DNA from: Glandiceps talaboti
Taxonomy: Eukaryota > Hemichordata > Enteropneusta > Spengelidae
Length of the DNA stretch: 64,000 nt
Reading direction: 5' to 3'
Assembly: GCF_964340395.1 (NCBI RefSeq)
Contig: NC_135552.1
Location: 7,056,994-7,120,993, forward strand
The notes beneath the pieces were generated by a model. It did no database searches. It was not told the origin of the DNA and worked only from the letters and a program-made list of their open reading frames with translations. Positions within the stretch are counted from its first letter, which is position 1. Every line of letters begins with the position of its first letter. Shown one piece after another: positions 24,640 through 37,100 of the stretch. Both the position numbers and the translations under genes were made by a program.

Positions 24640-25590
24640 AGATCTTGTTGAAGTAAGTACTTGTCCAGTTCTTGTACGGTTAATTTTTTCAGTGAGCCAT
24701 TCAGTACCAGGGACATCCAGTTATAATTTTCATACTTTTTTTTCTTGTTTTTCTGTCTGTTATTTTTTTCTTTTACTTTCTCTGATCATGCGTGTTTGTT
24801 TAAACAGTGTTAGATCATGTAAACAACTTATGACATGCTCGTCTTTCACAGCATATTTCAGTGACACTTCCTTAATACTGTCATGGTCATCAAGTGATAG
24901 TTGGCTTAGCCTGAAGAGTCTTGATATATTTACTCTGGGCTGCCAATCATCTGACTGTCCAGGTTGGCCATCAGCATTATACATCTTTGAAGTGATAAGG
25001 TTTATTTGGATCTGAAACAGGTTGCGGTATTCTGTCAGGTTTTGGTCCAGTGATCATGAAGGGACGGCAGTTGCAGAATTCACCTTTTTCAAGGCAGCCC
25101 TCCTTCGCGTATTCCATATAGAGTTCACCAAAATGGAAATGGTTTTCTATAAAAGGTACACTTTCTTGATATAAACTGACCCTGAGACAGTAGCCTTGGC
25201 TTGTGCGCTGGATAGCCTGGCATGTTCATGGATGTAGTCTGAGTTATCATAGAAAATCATGTTTTCCACTCTCTCGGAAACATGTGCCTTATGTATTCAT
25301 TCAGGACAGGTGCTCCATCAATTCGCCTTTGAACTTCATGTGTTACTTCCCATGCATTTTTCTCCATCCTTTATATTAGATAAGGTGCGTGCATGCAATT
25401 CTTAGTATGGGTGAGCCATCAGCATTACAGTTGTCAAACAGTACAAAGTGAACTAAAGCCAGGTCTTCATCTGACATCTTGCCTGTACCTGTGGCTTGCC
25501 TTACCTCAGCCAAAACCTACCGGGAAGTCATACTTTCCACGCTGCTGTCATCAGCAGTAAAGCAAGTCTGTATAGACTTGCCAAGTCAAT
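24640..25590 (-). pseudogene. Decayed coding remnant with a SAP-like C-terminal segment
   Basis: The minus strand reads as protein in pieces: MSDEDLALVHFVLFDN (from about 25485), ENHFHFGELYMEYAKEGCLE, KGEFCNCRPFMITGPKPDRI, then NADGQPGQSDDWQPRVNISR (about 24979), SLKYAVKDEHVISCLHDL, and finally LNGSLKKLTVQELDKYLLQQ (about 24690). The pieces lie in order but in different frames with stops between, so the gene is dead. The last segment has the two-helix pattern of a SAP-type DNA-binding motif. It recalls large uncharacterised animal proteins, often repeated in genomes, that end in a similar segment; I cannot name the family. It may be a processed or transposon-borne copy. Confidence 0.5.
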
Positions 25591-26716
25591 ATTTTGAGAT
25601 GATATTTGTTTTTTGGACTATAATGAAATCTAGAATAGACGAGTAATAAAGTTTAAATGTGACATTTTGTAAACTAATACCGCGATATTTTAACGGGATT
25701 CGTGAATCAGCTGAACGATCCTTTCAAATAGGTACGATTGTAATACGACGCCAAAAAAATGATATAAAGCCACTGTCAATACACAACTGAAACAGATTAT
25801 GCAACACTGGGATGGAAAGATTGTTTTCCAAGACTTCACCTGGAATACGATCAAAATCGACATATAAGAAAAGTAAAATCTGATTATTTACTACTTAGTT
25901 TAACACCCCAAATACCCATAATTCCTATCTAAAACTGAGATTATATAGTTATCAAGAATAGAGTTCTTAAACATAAAACCCACTCCCCAAAATTTCTGTT
26001 TGCTAAGGAATGTCTACGTGTACTGTTAAACCTAAACTAGGCAAAATAGTGTCATTTCCGGCCGGATAGGTGAGTTTCATTTATGCTAATAATGTCAGCA
26101 ATAGTCTTTCGTATAATACCACATCTCAAATGATAATTTCTGTCAGCCTATCCCCCGACATTAAGATGTGCGATCTTTATACTATTGATACCCGATGGAC
26201 CAGGTAATTCCTATTCGTCACTAGCTGCTATGTAAATTCGAGCTGGAATGGCGAGATTTGTAGATACCGTCATATATCATTTTGATATTTCGAGTGGCCA
26301 GCATGGAAGACATGTGAAGCGGAAAATATTCCCTACATCGATCAGGGAAATGCTGACAGTTAGTGTTAAACTGCACGAAACTGCACGACAAGAGAGTGTC
26401 AATAAACAAGTCGGGCGGCATGATCATGAGCAAGCTTAGTTATTTTTGTTTACGTAAAGAACCCCAACAAATACATACATAAATAAATAAATTTAATAAA
26501 TGAATAAATAAGTAAATACTGACAAACATCATCAATAGAGAAATCACAAATCAGTATCAACAATAATGAATTTTTCCTAGTATCAAGAATTAGTATATGT
26601 ATGTTTTCCTATATGTAAAATAGTCACAATTCCAAAAACCAAAAGAGTTGAGACTGATCCCTACCAAATGCGAGGAGTAGTGTATTTTTTATGTCGTAAA
26701 AATTCCATAATTTGAG
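25591..26716. other. Intergenic, no gene seen
   Basis: AT-rich. Overlapping short frames at 26221-26439 on both strands have no recognised domain. A short (AAAT)n-like run lies at about 26470-26515. Confidence 0.5.
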
Positions 26717-26725
26717 TTCCGATCA

Positions 26726-27223
26726 CAGGGAGCTCGGGCTCAGTTAGTTTTGTTTACAAATATAAACAAACAAGTAAACAAACAAACAAACAAACAAAAC
26801 AAAACACAAACAAGTAAAAACAAACAAACAAGTAAATAAACAAAACAAACAAACAAACTAACTGACACGTGAGTAGATACATACATGAGTAAACGACAAC
26901 AAACCAACGAACAAACACTCCCCCCCCCCCATGGTCACATCTGGAAATAACCCAATTTCCAGATGTGACCATGTGGTGGGGGGGGGGGGTTAGTGTCTGT
27001 TCGTTAGTGTGTTGTCGTTTACTCATGTATATATCTTCTCATGTGTAGGTTTATTTTGTTTGTTTGTTTGTTTGTTTGTTTGTTTGTGTTTGTTTGTTTG
27101 TTTTGTTTTTTTGTTTACTTGTTTATTTGTTTGTATATTTATTTTACTTGTTTGTGTTTTGTTTGTTTGTTTACTTGTTTTTTTATATTGTAAACAAAAC
27201 TAACTGAGCCTGAGCTCCCTCTG
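26726..27223. mobile_element. Foldback (long inverted repeat) element with TTCCGATCA duplication
   Basis: Nearly the whole 498 bp is an inverted repeat. The left arm starts CAGGGAGCTCGGGCTCAG; the right arm read on the other strand starts CAGAGGGAGCTCAGGCTCAG. Both then run TTAGTTTTGTTTAC and a (GTTT)n-type tract, TGAGTAAACGACAAC, a C/G homopolymer, and a central hairpin GGTCACATCTGGAAAT around about 6 bases (26933-26973). The 9-bp phrase TTCCGATCA lies directly outside each end (26717-26725, 27224-27232). A 9-bp duplication suggests a MULE-like or related mover; 8-bp hAT is the alternative because of the CAGGG end. No protein is encoded; frames inside are microsatellite artefacts. Confidence 0.8.
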
Positions 27224-27344
27224 TTCCGATCAGTAAAAAATCTACCTTGCTAGAACAAACATGCTTAGAACTCACAAATTCATAATAAAATATATTTTTA
27301 TTGTTGATACTAATTTGGTATTACTCTGTTGTTGATGTTAAGTC

Positions 27345-27560
27345 AGTATTTATTTATTTATTTATTTATTTATTCATTTATTTATCTATACATTTTTTGT
27401 TTGTTTGTATGTCTGTATGTATGTATGTATGTATGTATGTATGTATGTATGTATGTACGTACGTACGTACGTACACGTACGTACGTATGTATGTATGTAT
27501 GTATGTATGTATGTATGTATGTATGTATGTATATATGTTTGTTTGTTTTTTGTTTGTTTT
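27345..27560. repeat. Microsatellites (ATTT)n, (GTAT)n, (GTAC)n, (GTAT)n, (GTTT)n
   Basis: Directly visible. The run of GTAC flanked by GTAT on both sides is self-complementary and could fold. Open frames through it are artefacts. Confidence 0.95.
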
Positions 27561-27561
27561 C

Positions 27562-27595
27562 GTAAACAAAACTGACTGAGCCAGAGATCCCTGTG
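27562..27595 (-). repeat. Solitary end related to the foldback-element terminus
   Basis: Read on the minus strand this is CACAGGGATCTCTGGCTCAG then TCAGTTTTGTTTAC. It matches the 26726-27223 termini in wording and is likewise followed inward by a GTTT-type tract. I found no convincing partner end, so it may be a solo or broken copy. Confidence 0.45.
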
Positions 27596-27599
27596 GTGG

Positions 27600-28019
27600 A
27601 GTACCAACGTTTAATTTCGTTTACACTGCACTATAAAAACTGGAAGCATAATTATTATATTGCATGATCATTGTAATGGTCATAACAACAAAAACTTATC
27701 ATCTGAACGAAATAATAATAACGCAAATGGTAAGAAAACGGTGAAAACATGAGGTACTAACCGAAAGGTCGTGCTCTAGTATTCAACGGTCACATGGGTA
27801 TCACGTGAGACCCTTCCCGCCTCCTCTGTTGGGTTCTAAATGCTCTTCAGCCAACCCAAAGGTCCAGCTGTTCAACTCATTGTGTTTAATCTATTATTTG
27901 TCTTATTTTACTCAAGTCAAGAGACCGTGACTGCGCACGAGGAAAGTCCTTGTATTTAGGGAATGGCCGTATACTTTATATAATCATAAAACTTTGCTTC
28001 CTATAAATCAGGTTCTTGA
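27600..28019. other. Intergenic, no gene seen
   Basis: No repeat or coding pattern recognised. Confidence 0.5.
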
Positions 28020-29714
28020 TATTAAGAGGTTGAAATACATTCACACAAAAATGGATATGAATACATTCTGTGTGAAAATCCATACAGATCATTCGTGTCT
28101 GATGTTCTATAGAGTCTGACATACTGCAATTGGTGAATTTATTTACCTGGTGACTCCATGCCTGGAATATATATTTATATATTATGTTGGGGGTTTTCCT
28201 TCATTTTTTTCTTATGATACTTTCACGTACATTTCATCAACAAAAGACGAATTCAATACATGTCTTTACCAATGACACTGTAACCTACTCGTCATCATCG
28301 ATGAAGACTTATGTAGCTCATGAAACCCAATTCTTGATAACTTATTATTTGTGTGGCTTGATTAGATAACTTACTATCGTGTATGGCACAATCTCCTGCA
28401 CCTGATAACAAATACCATGTCAGGTATTATTGTATTCTCTGAAGTTAGACAATGGATGTTTGATCCAATTTGGCAAAGCATTAAAGATCAAGTATTCTCT
28501 TTAATATAGATCTATCTCTGCGAATGTCGAAAGTTTATCTGATAAACGAACATACTTGTTGATAAGTTAATCGCGTAACGACCATTAAGATTTTTTCAAA
28601 CTCGGTTCATGTCAAACTGTGTAAATTAATGATGTATATAGATAGCTTCGAGTCACGGTCTGGTACGACTACACACATCTTGTCTTGAATTATAAGTATC
28701 TCTCTTTTAGGACAGAAAAATTCAACGGGCAACCTTACTCATCACTTCAGATAATTAGGTAGGTTTAATTTGGTTTCAAAACATTACAAATGCAGAGCAA
28801 AATATTTCAAGTTCAAATTCCAGAATTGCCATGGCCCCACTGATTTTATCTTCAGCTCCTATCTTTAGTGAGTGTTGGATATATATGACAATCTCAATCT
28901 CTCAAGCCACTATTGTAAGGCTTATGTATCATCCGAACCAATTGAAGCACTGTATGTAGCCATTGTGTGATTTTGAATTGCCTCTAAGGCATAAGTTCAC
29001 CTGATTTTATTATTTAGAAAATATCAAGAATATCAAGAAATGATTTTGAAACAAAGTGCACACCATAGACCAGCAGCTACTAGTGTTTTATTGACATTTG
29101 CTGTATTATATATGTATATACCCATCACCCCCTAAAATAATCCAGTGAAATGGCCTAAATATGGGTAGGTCAGACCGGTTTCACAGATTTATGTTTTTTC
29201 TGTACCTAGACAATAATATTTCCATTTCTTGAATCAAGGTACATGTGCAATCTTCCCCAACTTTATGTATTACCACACACTTACACAAACAATAGAAAAT
29301 TGAAGTCTTTCAAGGTAGGTTAGGGCATTGACATTTTTTATCCTGGGGGCGCCCTGCATGGCAGAAACTCTAAATACCCATCTTTGGTCGTTTACTTGGT
29401 GTTGGCTGGCTGTATAAGTCTCTGTGTCTTGAATTGTTTTCGATGCATTGATCTCACACCCGTCCTGGCTATGCACTGCACATCTGTTTAATGTTTCCCT
29501 TTCAAAGCAATCGTTGCATATAACTGCTTTCTCCAGACTGTTATGGAACATGATAACTTTCAATTAAGTTTTGTAGAAAAAAATTGCGAGAATTATACTT
29601 GATGTAAACGACTCTAGTACAACATACACGAATATTAGGTGTTTTGTAAAGAATAATGATTTGATGATATACTTCATTATCATAAGATTCTTTTGTTTCA
29701 TAAAAATAATATAC
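28020..29714. repeat. Mosaic of diverged flanking-repeat modules
   Basis: 28020-28160 parallels 29715-29890 (GATATTAAGAGGTTGAAATAC, CTGGTGACTCCA). 28190-28620 parallels 31010-31440 (TGATACTTTCAC, TTCATCAACAAA, GACAATGG). 28620-29560 parallels 690-1680 and 6130-7075 of the 5' array, including the minus-strand frame at 29270-29563 (FHNSLEK, QDGCEIN). No functional gene is supported. Confidence 0.65.
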
Positions 29715-29935
29715 TTGATATTAAGAGGTTGAAATACAGTAGCACAGAAAGGGACTACCACTACATTCATAAAATCCATAAAGATCATATGTGAGTACTA
29801 TTTCTTCATGGAAATACTGAAAATGTTTCATTTTCCTGTTTCTATTTCTAGATACATTTATATTCCTGGTGACTCCACGTCTGCAATGATAATAAATTAA
29901 AGTCTAAAAAGTACACAAAGCACTAGTAAAGAATC

Positions 29936-30900
29936 GACCTAGAGTTTCTTCCAAAAGCTAGAATGGAAATAGGAATCGGAATGTACACAACTGTAAATAA
30001 CAGTATTCTTGCTGTCCCTTAAACGTTCATAAAATGTAAATAACAACTTACGTTGCAATGAAGTAAAATTGAGGATATTCCTAATTACAAAATTATGACT
30101 AATACTAACATCATGTTTAAGATCAAAAATCAAACGCAACGCATTATGATAGGCCACTGTCAAGGTAGATATTTGTTTAGTGCTATAGTTACACCACATG
30201 TTATTACAATACATACTATACAGATAACTGTTAAAAAGGGTACATTTCAAATTTTGAGAGCAATGACGGAAGTTACTACGATCAAATTGGCTCGAGCATA
30301 TTCACAACGAAGCTGCCTTTCTATATCTGTGTTGTCCTCCCCTGAAGAAGACACAATATAACCTAGAGGTACTTTTTAGTATTCACAAACTGCAGGGGTT
30401 TGCCATATAGCAACACGTTGGGAATTCTACCCGGTTTCCAAGACCGCGGGAAAATATCCATACATTCTGTTTTGGTAGTATGAAAGAGAATATCGTGGTC
30501 ATTTCCATAATGCTCGCAAATACCTATCAATTTACGCAATGCTTTCGCTGATGAAGGACAAATCAAAACTAAATCATCTACATAGAATAAGTGGTTTATG
30601 ACACTGTCTACCAAGCAACACCCAGTGCAGACCGACTGAAGCTTCGTTCTAAGATCATCGACATATACAGCGAAAAGCTTAAGTGAAATAATGCTACCTT
30701 GTCGCACACCATTACTAACACTGCAGGGGTTTGACACCGCGGAAGACCAACGTATTATATTTACTGTAACAATAATGTAAATTGAGAACTATAAGTGATG
30801 GAATGCTCCTATAAATCAATTTCTAAATAATGTCCAATGATTAATCCTATCAAAAGTCTTTGTAGCGTCCATGAAACACAAAAATACAGGTGTAGTATGT
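29936..30900 (-). mobile_element. LINE fragment: non-LTR reverse transcriptase remnant
   Basis: Minus strand, from about 30895: FMDATKTFDRINHWTLF, then NGVRQGSIISLKLFAVYVDD, then NHLFYVDDLVLICPSSAK with the catalytic YVDD box, then KKYL at 30363. After a break, a second frame (30250-29939) continues with the domain downstream of the RT (STLTVAYHNALRLIFDL). A stop lies near 30815 and the frame shifts at about 30250-30363. Both endonuclease and 3'-UTR are absent, so it is an internal fragment. It lies between 29890 and 30960, which are adjacent in the parallel repeat at 28160-28210; it therefore inserted into that repeat. Confidence 0.8.
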
Positions 30901-31014
30901 CTCTTGTAAAAACCCATAATTCCTTTGAGTACAAAAATACTCATATCTGTAGAGTGATTACTTTTAATTCCGTATATATATATATTCCTATAACTCCTAT
31001 ACTATGTCATGATA

Positions 31015-31503
31015 CTTTCACCTACTTTTCATCAACAAAGACGGTTGAAACTTAGGAACTGAATCCTTGGCACCATTCAGATTTATGGGTGTTGATTTTG
31101 TAGTTTATTGTGGAGACTGGTACAGGCTGTTACTTGATAACAAAATACTTACAGTAGGAATTTCCTTTTAGTGTCCCACTTAAATTCACCTATACAGGCG
31201 CACGTTGTACCTACCATCCATTATTATAGTAACAAACAATGATACCAAATATGGTATTGATGATGTCATGCATTGTTGAATTCCTTTAAGCTAGACAATG
31301 GTTGTTTTCATTCAAATTGATATCGTGCTAAAGATCAAGTCTTCCTCGATGATTTATATCTGTCTACATCACAGGACTATTTGATAAAGGAACACACCTA
31401 TTGATAAGTTTGTCATGTAACGATCGTTTTTATAATAAGGTGTTTTCTCAAAGCGATTCATCTGGTCTTAATTGATGTTGTCTGTCGATGACTTTGAATC
31501 TGG

Positions 31504-31552
<49 letters not shown>

Positions 31553-32660
31553 CACCCCGTCTTTTGAACTGTTAGGAGTTGGCCTTTGTGTCTCCCTGTG
31601 TCTACTGATAAGAATGTTATATTGATAACTACATTCCCGTATGCGTCATGTTAATGTTTATATTATAACCAAATCTCATTTATAGGTATTTTTGTCAGTC
31701 AAGACACAAGTGAAATCCACTCCCAATAAATAAATTTAAACTTTCTAAATAATATGGAGGTAATTAACAGCAACGTTTTAATATAGTAAACGACAGAGGC
31801 GAATATCTCACTTGCGATGAAGGAGGGTGCTCTGTGAAGATATGCTAAAAGTGGAGCGATTGAGATTCACAATTTATTTCAACACTAGGAGAAATTTCTT
31901 ACCTAATCTGCGTAAACCTCAATATATCCTGACACATATTAAGCATATGTTGGCTTTAGAAATTTATACAATTAAATTTTAATAAAAACCTAAATTTTTT
32001 ATGCGATATCATATACAGTTCACTAACAAATAATGATACAAATGGGTCATTCAAAAGGCTGTCACCACAAGTAGCTATGTTAATATCTGATGATGCAATT
32101 GTTTTACTCTTATTTCTTTTTTAATTTTATCATTTTTTTTTTCATTTGAATTAGTTAACGCTGGGTTTCTAGATAATTTCTATTAAATGTACCCCCCACC
32201 ACCACCACATGCCATTGCCCGTTGTGACAAGGCCGCTCATTGTAACTTGATTTCGCATATTGTATAGTACTGTTCTATCGTCGCCTTTTTACTCGTAAAA
32301 TCCTTCACAGAAGTTCTGAGACTTCAGATATGTCAGTTTAGTGCAGCACTGATACGACCCTCTTCCACATTGTGATCTTTTCTCCAATTATTTACGAAAA
32401 GATATACCGCTAGTGCTACGGTCAAAGGCCGGTGTTTCGCCTCACATGTTACTATTGAGAATATGGCATTGTGTCACGGTTTGAAAGTGGCCGGAACAGC
32501 TTTCAATTAACATCTTGCTAACAAATTGGTCTTAAAATCACGATATCTGTTTCGAAAATCACAACATATAGTATTTTTTTCGACCCTCCCTTGTACGTCC
32601 GATGACAGTAATATAGTCGCAGTTTTCGACGAAGAGGGCGCTCTTTGTCATTTTGCGCGC

Positions 32661-32708
<48 letters not shown>

Positions 32709-33510
32709 CAGAGACAGAGACAGAGACAGAGAGAGGGAAGGAGGTGATTTTGTAGACTTTCAATAGTCATAATGTGACATAATATACCCAAATATTCCAC
32801 CAACATAGTATTGAACAAAATACCTTGTTATTATTGAATGAAAACAACCATTTGATGGATAAATATCCATAAAATTATGTATATAATAATATTAATATTG
32901 AAGCTTATAAAGAAACATACTTTTATTACAGGTGTCCTCATTATCAATGGAGAAAGATTTTGAATGATAATTGAAAACAAAAACAACTGTCTTCATTTAT
33001 TTTCTGAGTATTCACAATTTATTATATAATACAATATAAATACAGTTGTGAAAACTGCACTCAAAACACTGTTAAAGGTTCATGTTGAAAACACTCCAAT
33101 ACATCCATTATCAAATTAGTAACTTAGTGGTATATGTACATCATGGTACCCTAATATTTTGTATATATCCAATGGCATATATATGTCATGATTTTGACTG
33201 ACTTGTATTTTATGCAGTTATGTACACAATCAGTTGGTTACATACTTAGTATCCTGTAGTACTTTTTGTCAAGTCATCATGTTTTGATTGTTGCACATTT
33301 GTTCACACCAACTGTTTATTTTGATCAACGCGCTCAATAATAATGTGTAAAGGCATGAACTGGAGGTGTACAGTTGTGTTAGAAAAGAAAACATTTCTTT
33401 CCAACCTAAAATGTTCTGTAAGATGTGTCATGATACGCTTATCAACTAGCGCTGAAAGCTGAAAGGGGGTTGACCGATGCATGGGGGCGCCCTGTCGTGG
33501 TTTACCTTAC
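31015..33510. repeat. Copy 1 of a ~2.5-2.7-kb tandem duplication
   Basis: Runs from the TTCATCAACAAAGACG phrase through ACCAAATATGGTATTGATG, a (CAA)n run at about 31501-31552, GGGTTTCTAGATAATTTC, GAAGAGGGCGCTCTTTGTC, a (GA)n/(CAGAGA)n run at 32664-32740, and GGGGTTGACCGATGCATG. The same order recurs at 33735-36130, offset by about 2.6-2.7 kb. No gene seen. Confidence 0.85.
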
Positions 33511-33734
33511 AGACAAACAGTATCAGTTAAATTCACTTGTACAGGTGCACGTAGTACCTGCCATCAATCCACAGTTACAAACAATGATACCAAATATGGT
33601 ATTGATGGTGTCATGCATTGTTGAATTCCTTGAAGCTAGACAATGGTTGTTTTCATTCAATTTGATATCGTGCTAAAGATCATCAAGTCTTCCTCGATAA
33701 TCTCTGCGTGTGTACATCACGGGACTTTTGATAA
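33511..33734. repeat. Partial extra copy between the tandem duplicates
   Basis: Repeats only the AAATTCACTTGTACAGGTGC ... ACCAAATATGGTATTGATGG ... CTAGACAATGGTTG segment, also present at 31185-31390 and 33905-34110. It looks like a leftover of unequal exchange. Confidence 0.75.
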
Positions 33735-35320
33735 AGTAACCTACATTTCATCACCAAAGACGAATGTGCAAACTTAGGAACTCAATCCTTGGCAACTTTT
33801 CAGATTTATGGGTGTTGATTTGATAGCATATCTGGGACTCTGGCACAGACTTCGTTATTAGATAACAACATGCTTACAGTGCGGAATTTACTTTAAGTGT
33901 ATAATTTAAATTCACCTCTACCTAGATGCTCGTAGTACCTGTCATCCATCCACAGTTACAAACAATGATACCAAATATGGTATTGATGATGTCATACATC
34001 GTTGAATTCCTTCAAGCTAGACAATAGTTGTTTTCATTCAATTTGATATCGTGCTAAATATCAAGTCTTCCTCGATGATCGATATATCTGTGTACATCAC
34101 GACACTATTTGATAAAGGAACACACCTATTGATAAGTTTGTCATATAACGATAATTTGTGTGATAAAGTGTTTTCTCAAAGTGATTCATCATGTCTAAAT
34201 AGATGTTGTCTTTCGATAAATTCGAATCTGGAACAACAACAACACATATCGTCTCTGGAGCGTTGGCCTTCGTGTCACCCCGTGTCTCCTGATAAGAATG
34301 TTAAATTGAGAACTACATTCCCGTCATGTTAGTGTTTACATTATAACTAAATCTCATCTCTGGGTATTTCGTTCAGTCTAGACACAAGTGAAATCCTCTC
34401 CCAATAAATAGATTTAAACTTCCTTGATAATATGGAGGTAATTAACAGCAATGCTTTAATCTAGTAAACGAGAGAGGCGAAATTCTTATTTGCGATGAAG
34501 GAGGGTGTTCTGTGAAGATATGCTAAAAGTGGAGCGATTGACATTCAAAATTTCATTCAACACTAGGAGAAATTTCTTAACTAATCTGCTTAAAACCTCA
34601 ATATATCCTGACACATATTAAGCATGTGTTAGGTTTCGACAACTGTGGCTTTAGAAATTGATACAATTATATTTTAATAAAAACCTAAATTTCTTATGCG
34701 ATATCATATACAGTTCACTAACAAATACTGATACAAATGAGTCATTCAAAAGACTGTCACCACCAGTAGCTATATAAATATTTGATGATGCAATTGTTTT
34801 TATTATTTTTTTCATTTTAATTAGTTAACGCTGGGTTTCTAGATAATTTCTATTAAATGTACCCACTCACCTCCACCCCCACCACATGCCATTGCCCGAT
34901 GTGACAAGGCCGCTTATTGTAACATTTCTCATATTGTATAGTACTGTTCTATCGTCGCCTTTCACTAGTAAACTCCTCCACAGAAGTTCTGAGACTTCAG
35001 ACATGTCAGTTTAGTGCAGCGCTGATACGACCCTCTTCCACATTATGATCTTTTCTCCAATTATTTACGAAAAGATATACTGCTAGTGCTACGGTCAAAG
35101 GCCGGTGTTTCGCCTCACATCATGAGATATGGCAATATGTCACGGTTTGAAAGTGGCCGGAACAGCTTTCAATTAACATCTTGCTAACTAATTTGTCTTA
35201 AAATCACGATATCTGTTTCGAAAACCACAACATATAGTAATTTTTTCGACCCTCCTTTGTCCGATGACAGTTATATAGTCGCAGTTTTCGAAGAAGAGGG
35301 CGCTCTTTGTCATTTTGCGC

Positions 35321-35373
<53 letters not shown>

Positions 35374-36130
35374 GACTGCTTTTGTAGACTTTCAAGTCAT
35401 AATGTGACATAATATACCCAAACATTCCACCAACATAGTATTGAGCAAAATACCTTGTTTTTTATCCATCCATCACATTATATGTATAATAATATTAAAG
35501 CTTATAAAGAAACATACTGTTATTACAAGTGTCCTCGTTATCAATGAAGAAAGATAATTAGATTTTGATCAATGAAAACAAAAACAACTGCGTCTACTTA
35601 TTTTCTAATGAGTACTCAGAATTTACTATGTCGTACAATATATACAATCGTGAAATCTGCACTCAACTGTTAAAGGATCATCTTCAAAACAGTCCAATAC
35701 ATCCATTATCAAATTAGTAACTTAGTAGTATCTGATACTAAATATGTACATCATGATACACTAATATTTTGTATATAGCCAATGGCATATATATGTCATG
35801 ACTTTAAATCACTTATATTGTATGCAGTTATGCGCACAATCAGTTGGTTACAGATCCTGTAGTGCTTCTTGTCAAGCCATCGTTTTTTTTATTGTTTCGC
35901 ATTTGTACACAAAAACTGTTTAAGGGAGCCTTTTTTGATCAACCAGCTCAACAATGAAGTGTATAGCCAGGCATGAAGTCTGGGTGTACAGGTTTTTAGA
36001 GAAAAGAAAACATTCTTTCCAACGTAACCAGAGTCTATAAGATAGGACGTGTCATGCTACACCTATCAACTAGCGCTGGAAGGGGTTGACCGATGTATGA
36101 GGGCGCCCTGTGATGGTTTACCTTACATAC
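33735..36130. repeat. Copy 2 of the ~2.5-2.7-kb tandem duplication
   Basis: Co-linear with 31015-33510. The CAA run is shortened to GAACAACAACAACACA (about 34231) and the GA run lies at 35324-35369. It ends with GGGGTTGACCGATGTATG and GGGCGCCCTGTGATGG, just before the AIG1 pseudogene. No gene seen. Confidence 0.85.
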
Positions 36131-36297
36131 TAACCGTACCACTGAAGAGTGCAGTCGTACAGTATGCAGTCAAAGAATGTGAGATGGGTGTCAATGTGTC
36201 ACATTGACACACTATCCCTTATTTATATCATGGACAAACATATATGTTGTTTTCACATCCCTAGTTATCTCCAAACAAAACAGTATTTATGTATTGT

Positions 36298-37100
36298 CTA
36301 TTTCCTCACATGATGTCTTATATAAATGAATGCTTCAACCACAAAGCAACGAATAGATGCAATAATATCCATAAATATAGATGACTTCCCACTCCTTATA
36401 GCCTCACTTTGAACATTTGCTTTACTTACCTCATCGAGCGTTGCTTTATCCTTCTCTACGATGGTTGTTATTTTTGCTGTGATATCATCCGTATGCGGCC
36501 TGTACTTATACACCGCTTCAGTATCATTAATCATATTGTTAAGTTTCTTCCTTTGTGTTTCGATGTCCTGTTTGTCTTTTGTTATCTTGTCAAAGGCTAT
36601 ACCCTTTTACCACATTTCTCTATCAGTTCATTTAGGAAGCCTTGAGCAGTTTTTTAGAATTGTTGCAGAGTTTTTCCAATAATCTTAAGTCTATCTGCTC
36701 CCGTAAATAACACAATGGCATGTTCGTGTAAGCCTTTGCGAAATATCTTCTCCAGGTAATGAAGAGATGCGATGCATTCCTAGGTTATTCGATCGTGGAG
36801 ACTTAAAGTGAGAATGATGCAGTCCATCCCACCTGACTGGTTTATAGCAATGACGACCGATTTAGCTATTTTTGAACACGGCCGTTGGCTTCATCTCGCG
36901 TATCAAATAGTCCAGGCGTGTCAATAACAATTCTATCGGAGGATCTGCGAAAGCTTGTATTCAGTGTTCCTGATTTCAAGGATAATTTTTCATCAAATGT
37001 TTTCATCCCTAAAATTGTATTGCCTTTGCACTTTTTCCGCTCCCAGTTCTATCTACCAAAACAATACAAGTAGGAAGATATGTCCTCGTGCAGCTGCCAT
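36298..37100 (-). pseudogene. AIG1/GIMAP GTPase pseudogene
   Basis: Read on the minus strand from the ATG at 37100. An acceptor-like ATACAG lies just before the ATG, as in the gene at 9618. Recognisable pieces in order are CIVLV, then TGSGKSA (P-loop), ILGMKTFDEK, DRIVIDTPGLFD (G3), AIAINQSGG-like and MDCIILTLS (AIG1 box), LEKIFRKGLHEHAIVLFTGAD (G4, with Gly for the usual Arg), and at 36534-36298 a C-terminal segment (ATLDEVSKANVQSEAIRSGK) plus a hydrophobic tail. At least three frameshifts (before the P-loop, after it, and after the G3 box) and several stops disrupt it. It resembles the 9618 gene most, including the tail, and was probably a single-domain paralogue before decay. Confidence 0.88.

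Noticed and set aside
26430-27595. A larger transposon ending at the solitary terminus 27562-27595 with a left end near 26432
   Set aside because: The proposed left end matches only weakly (TTAGTTATTTTTGTTTACG) and no target duplication was found.
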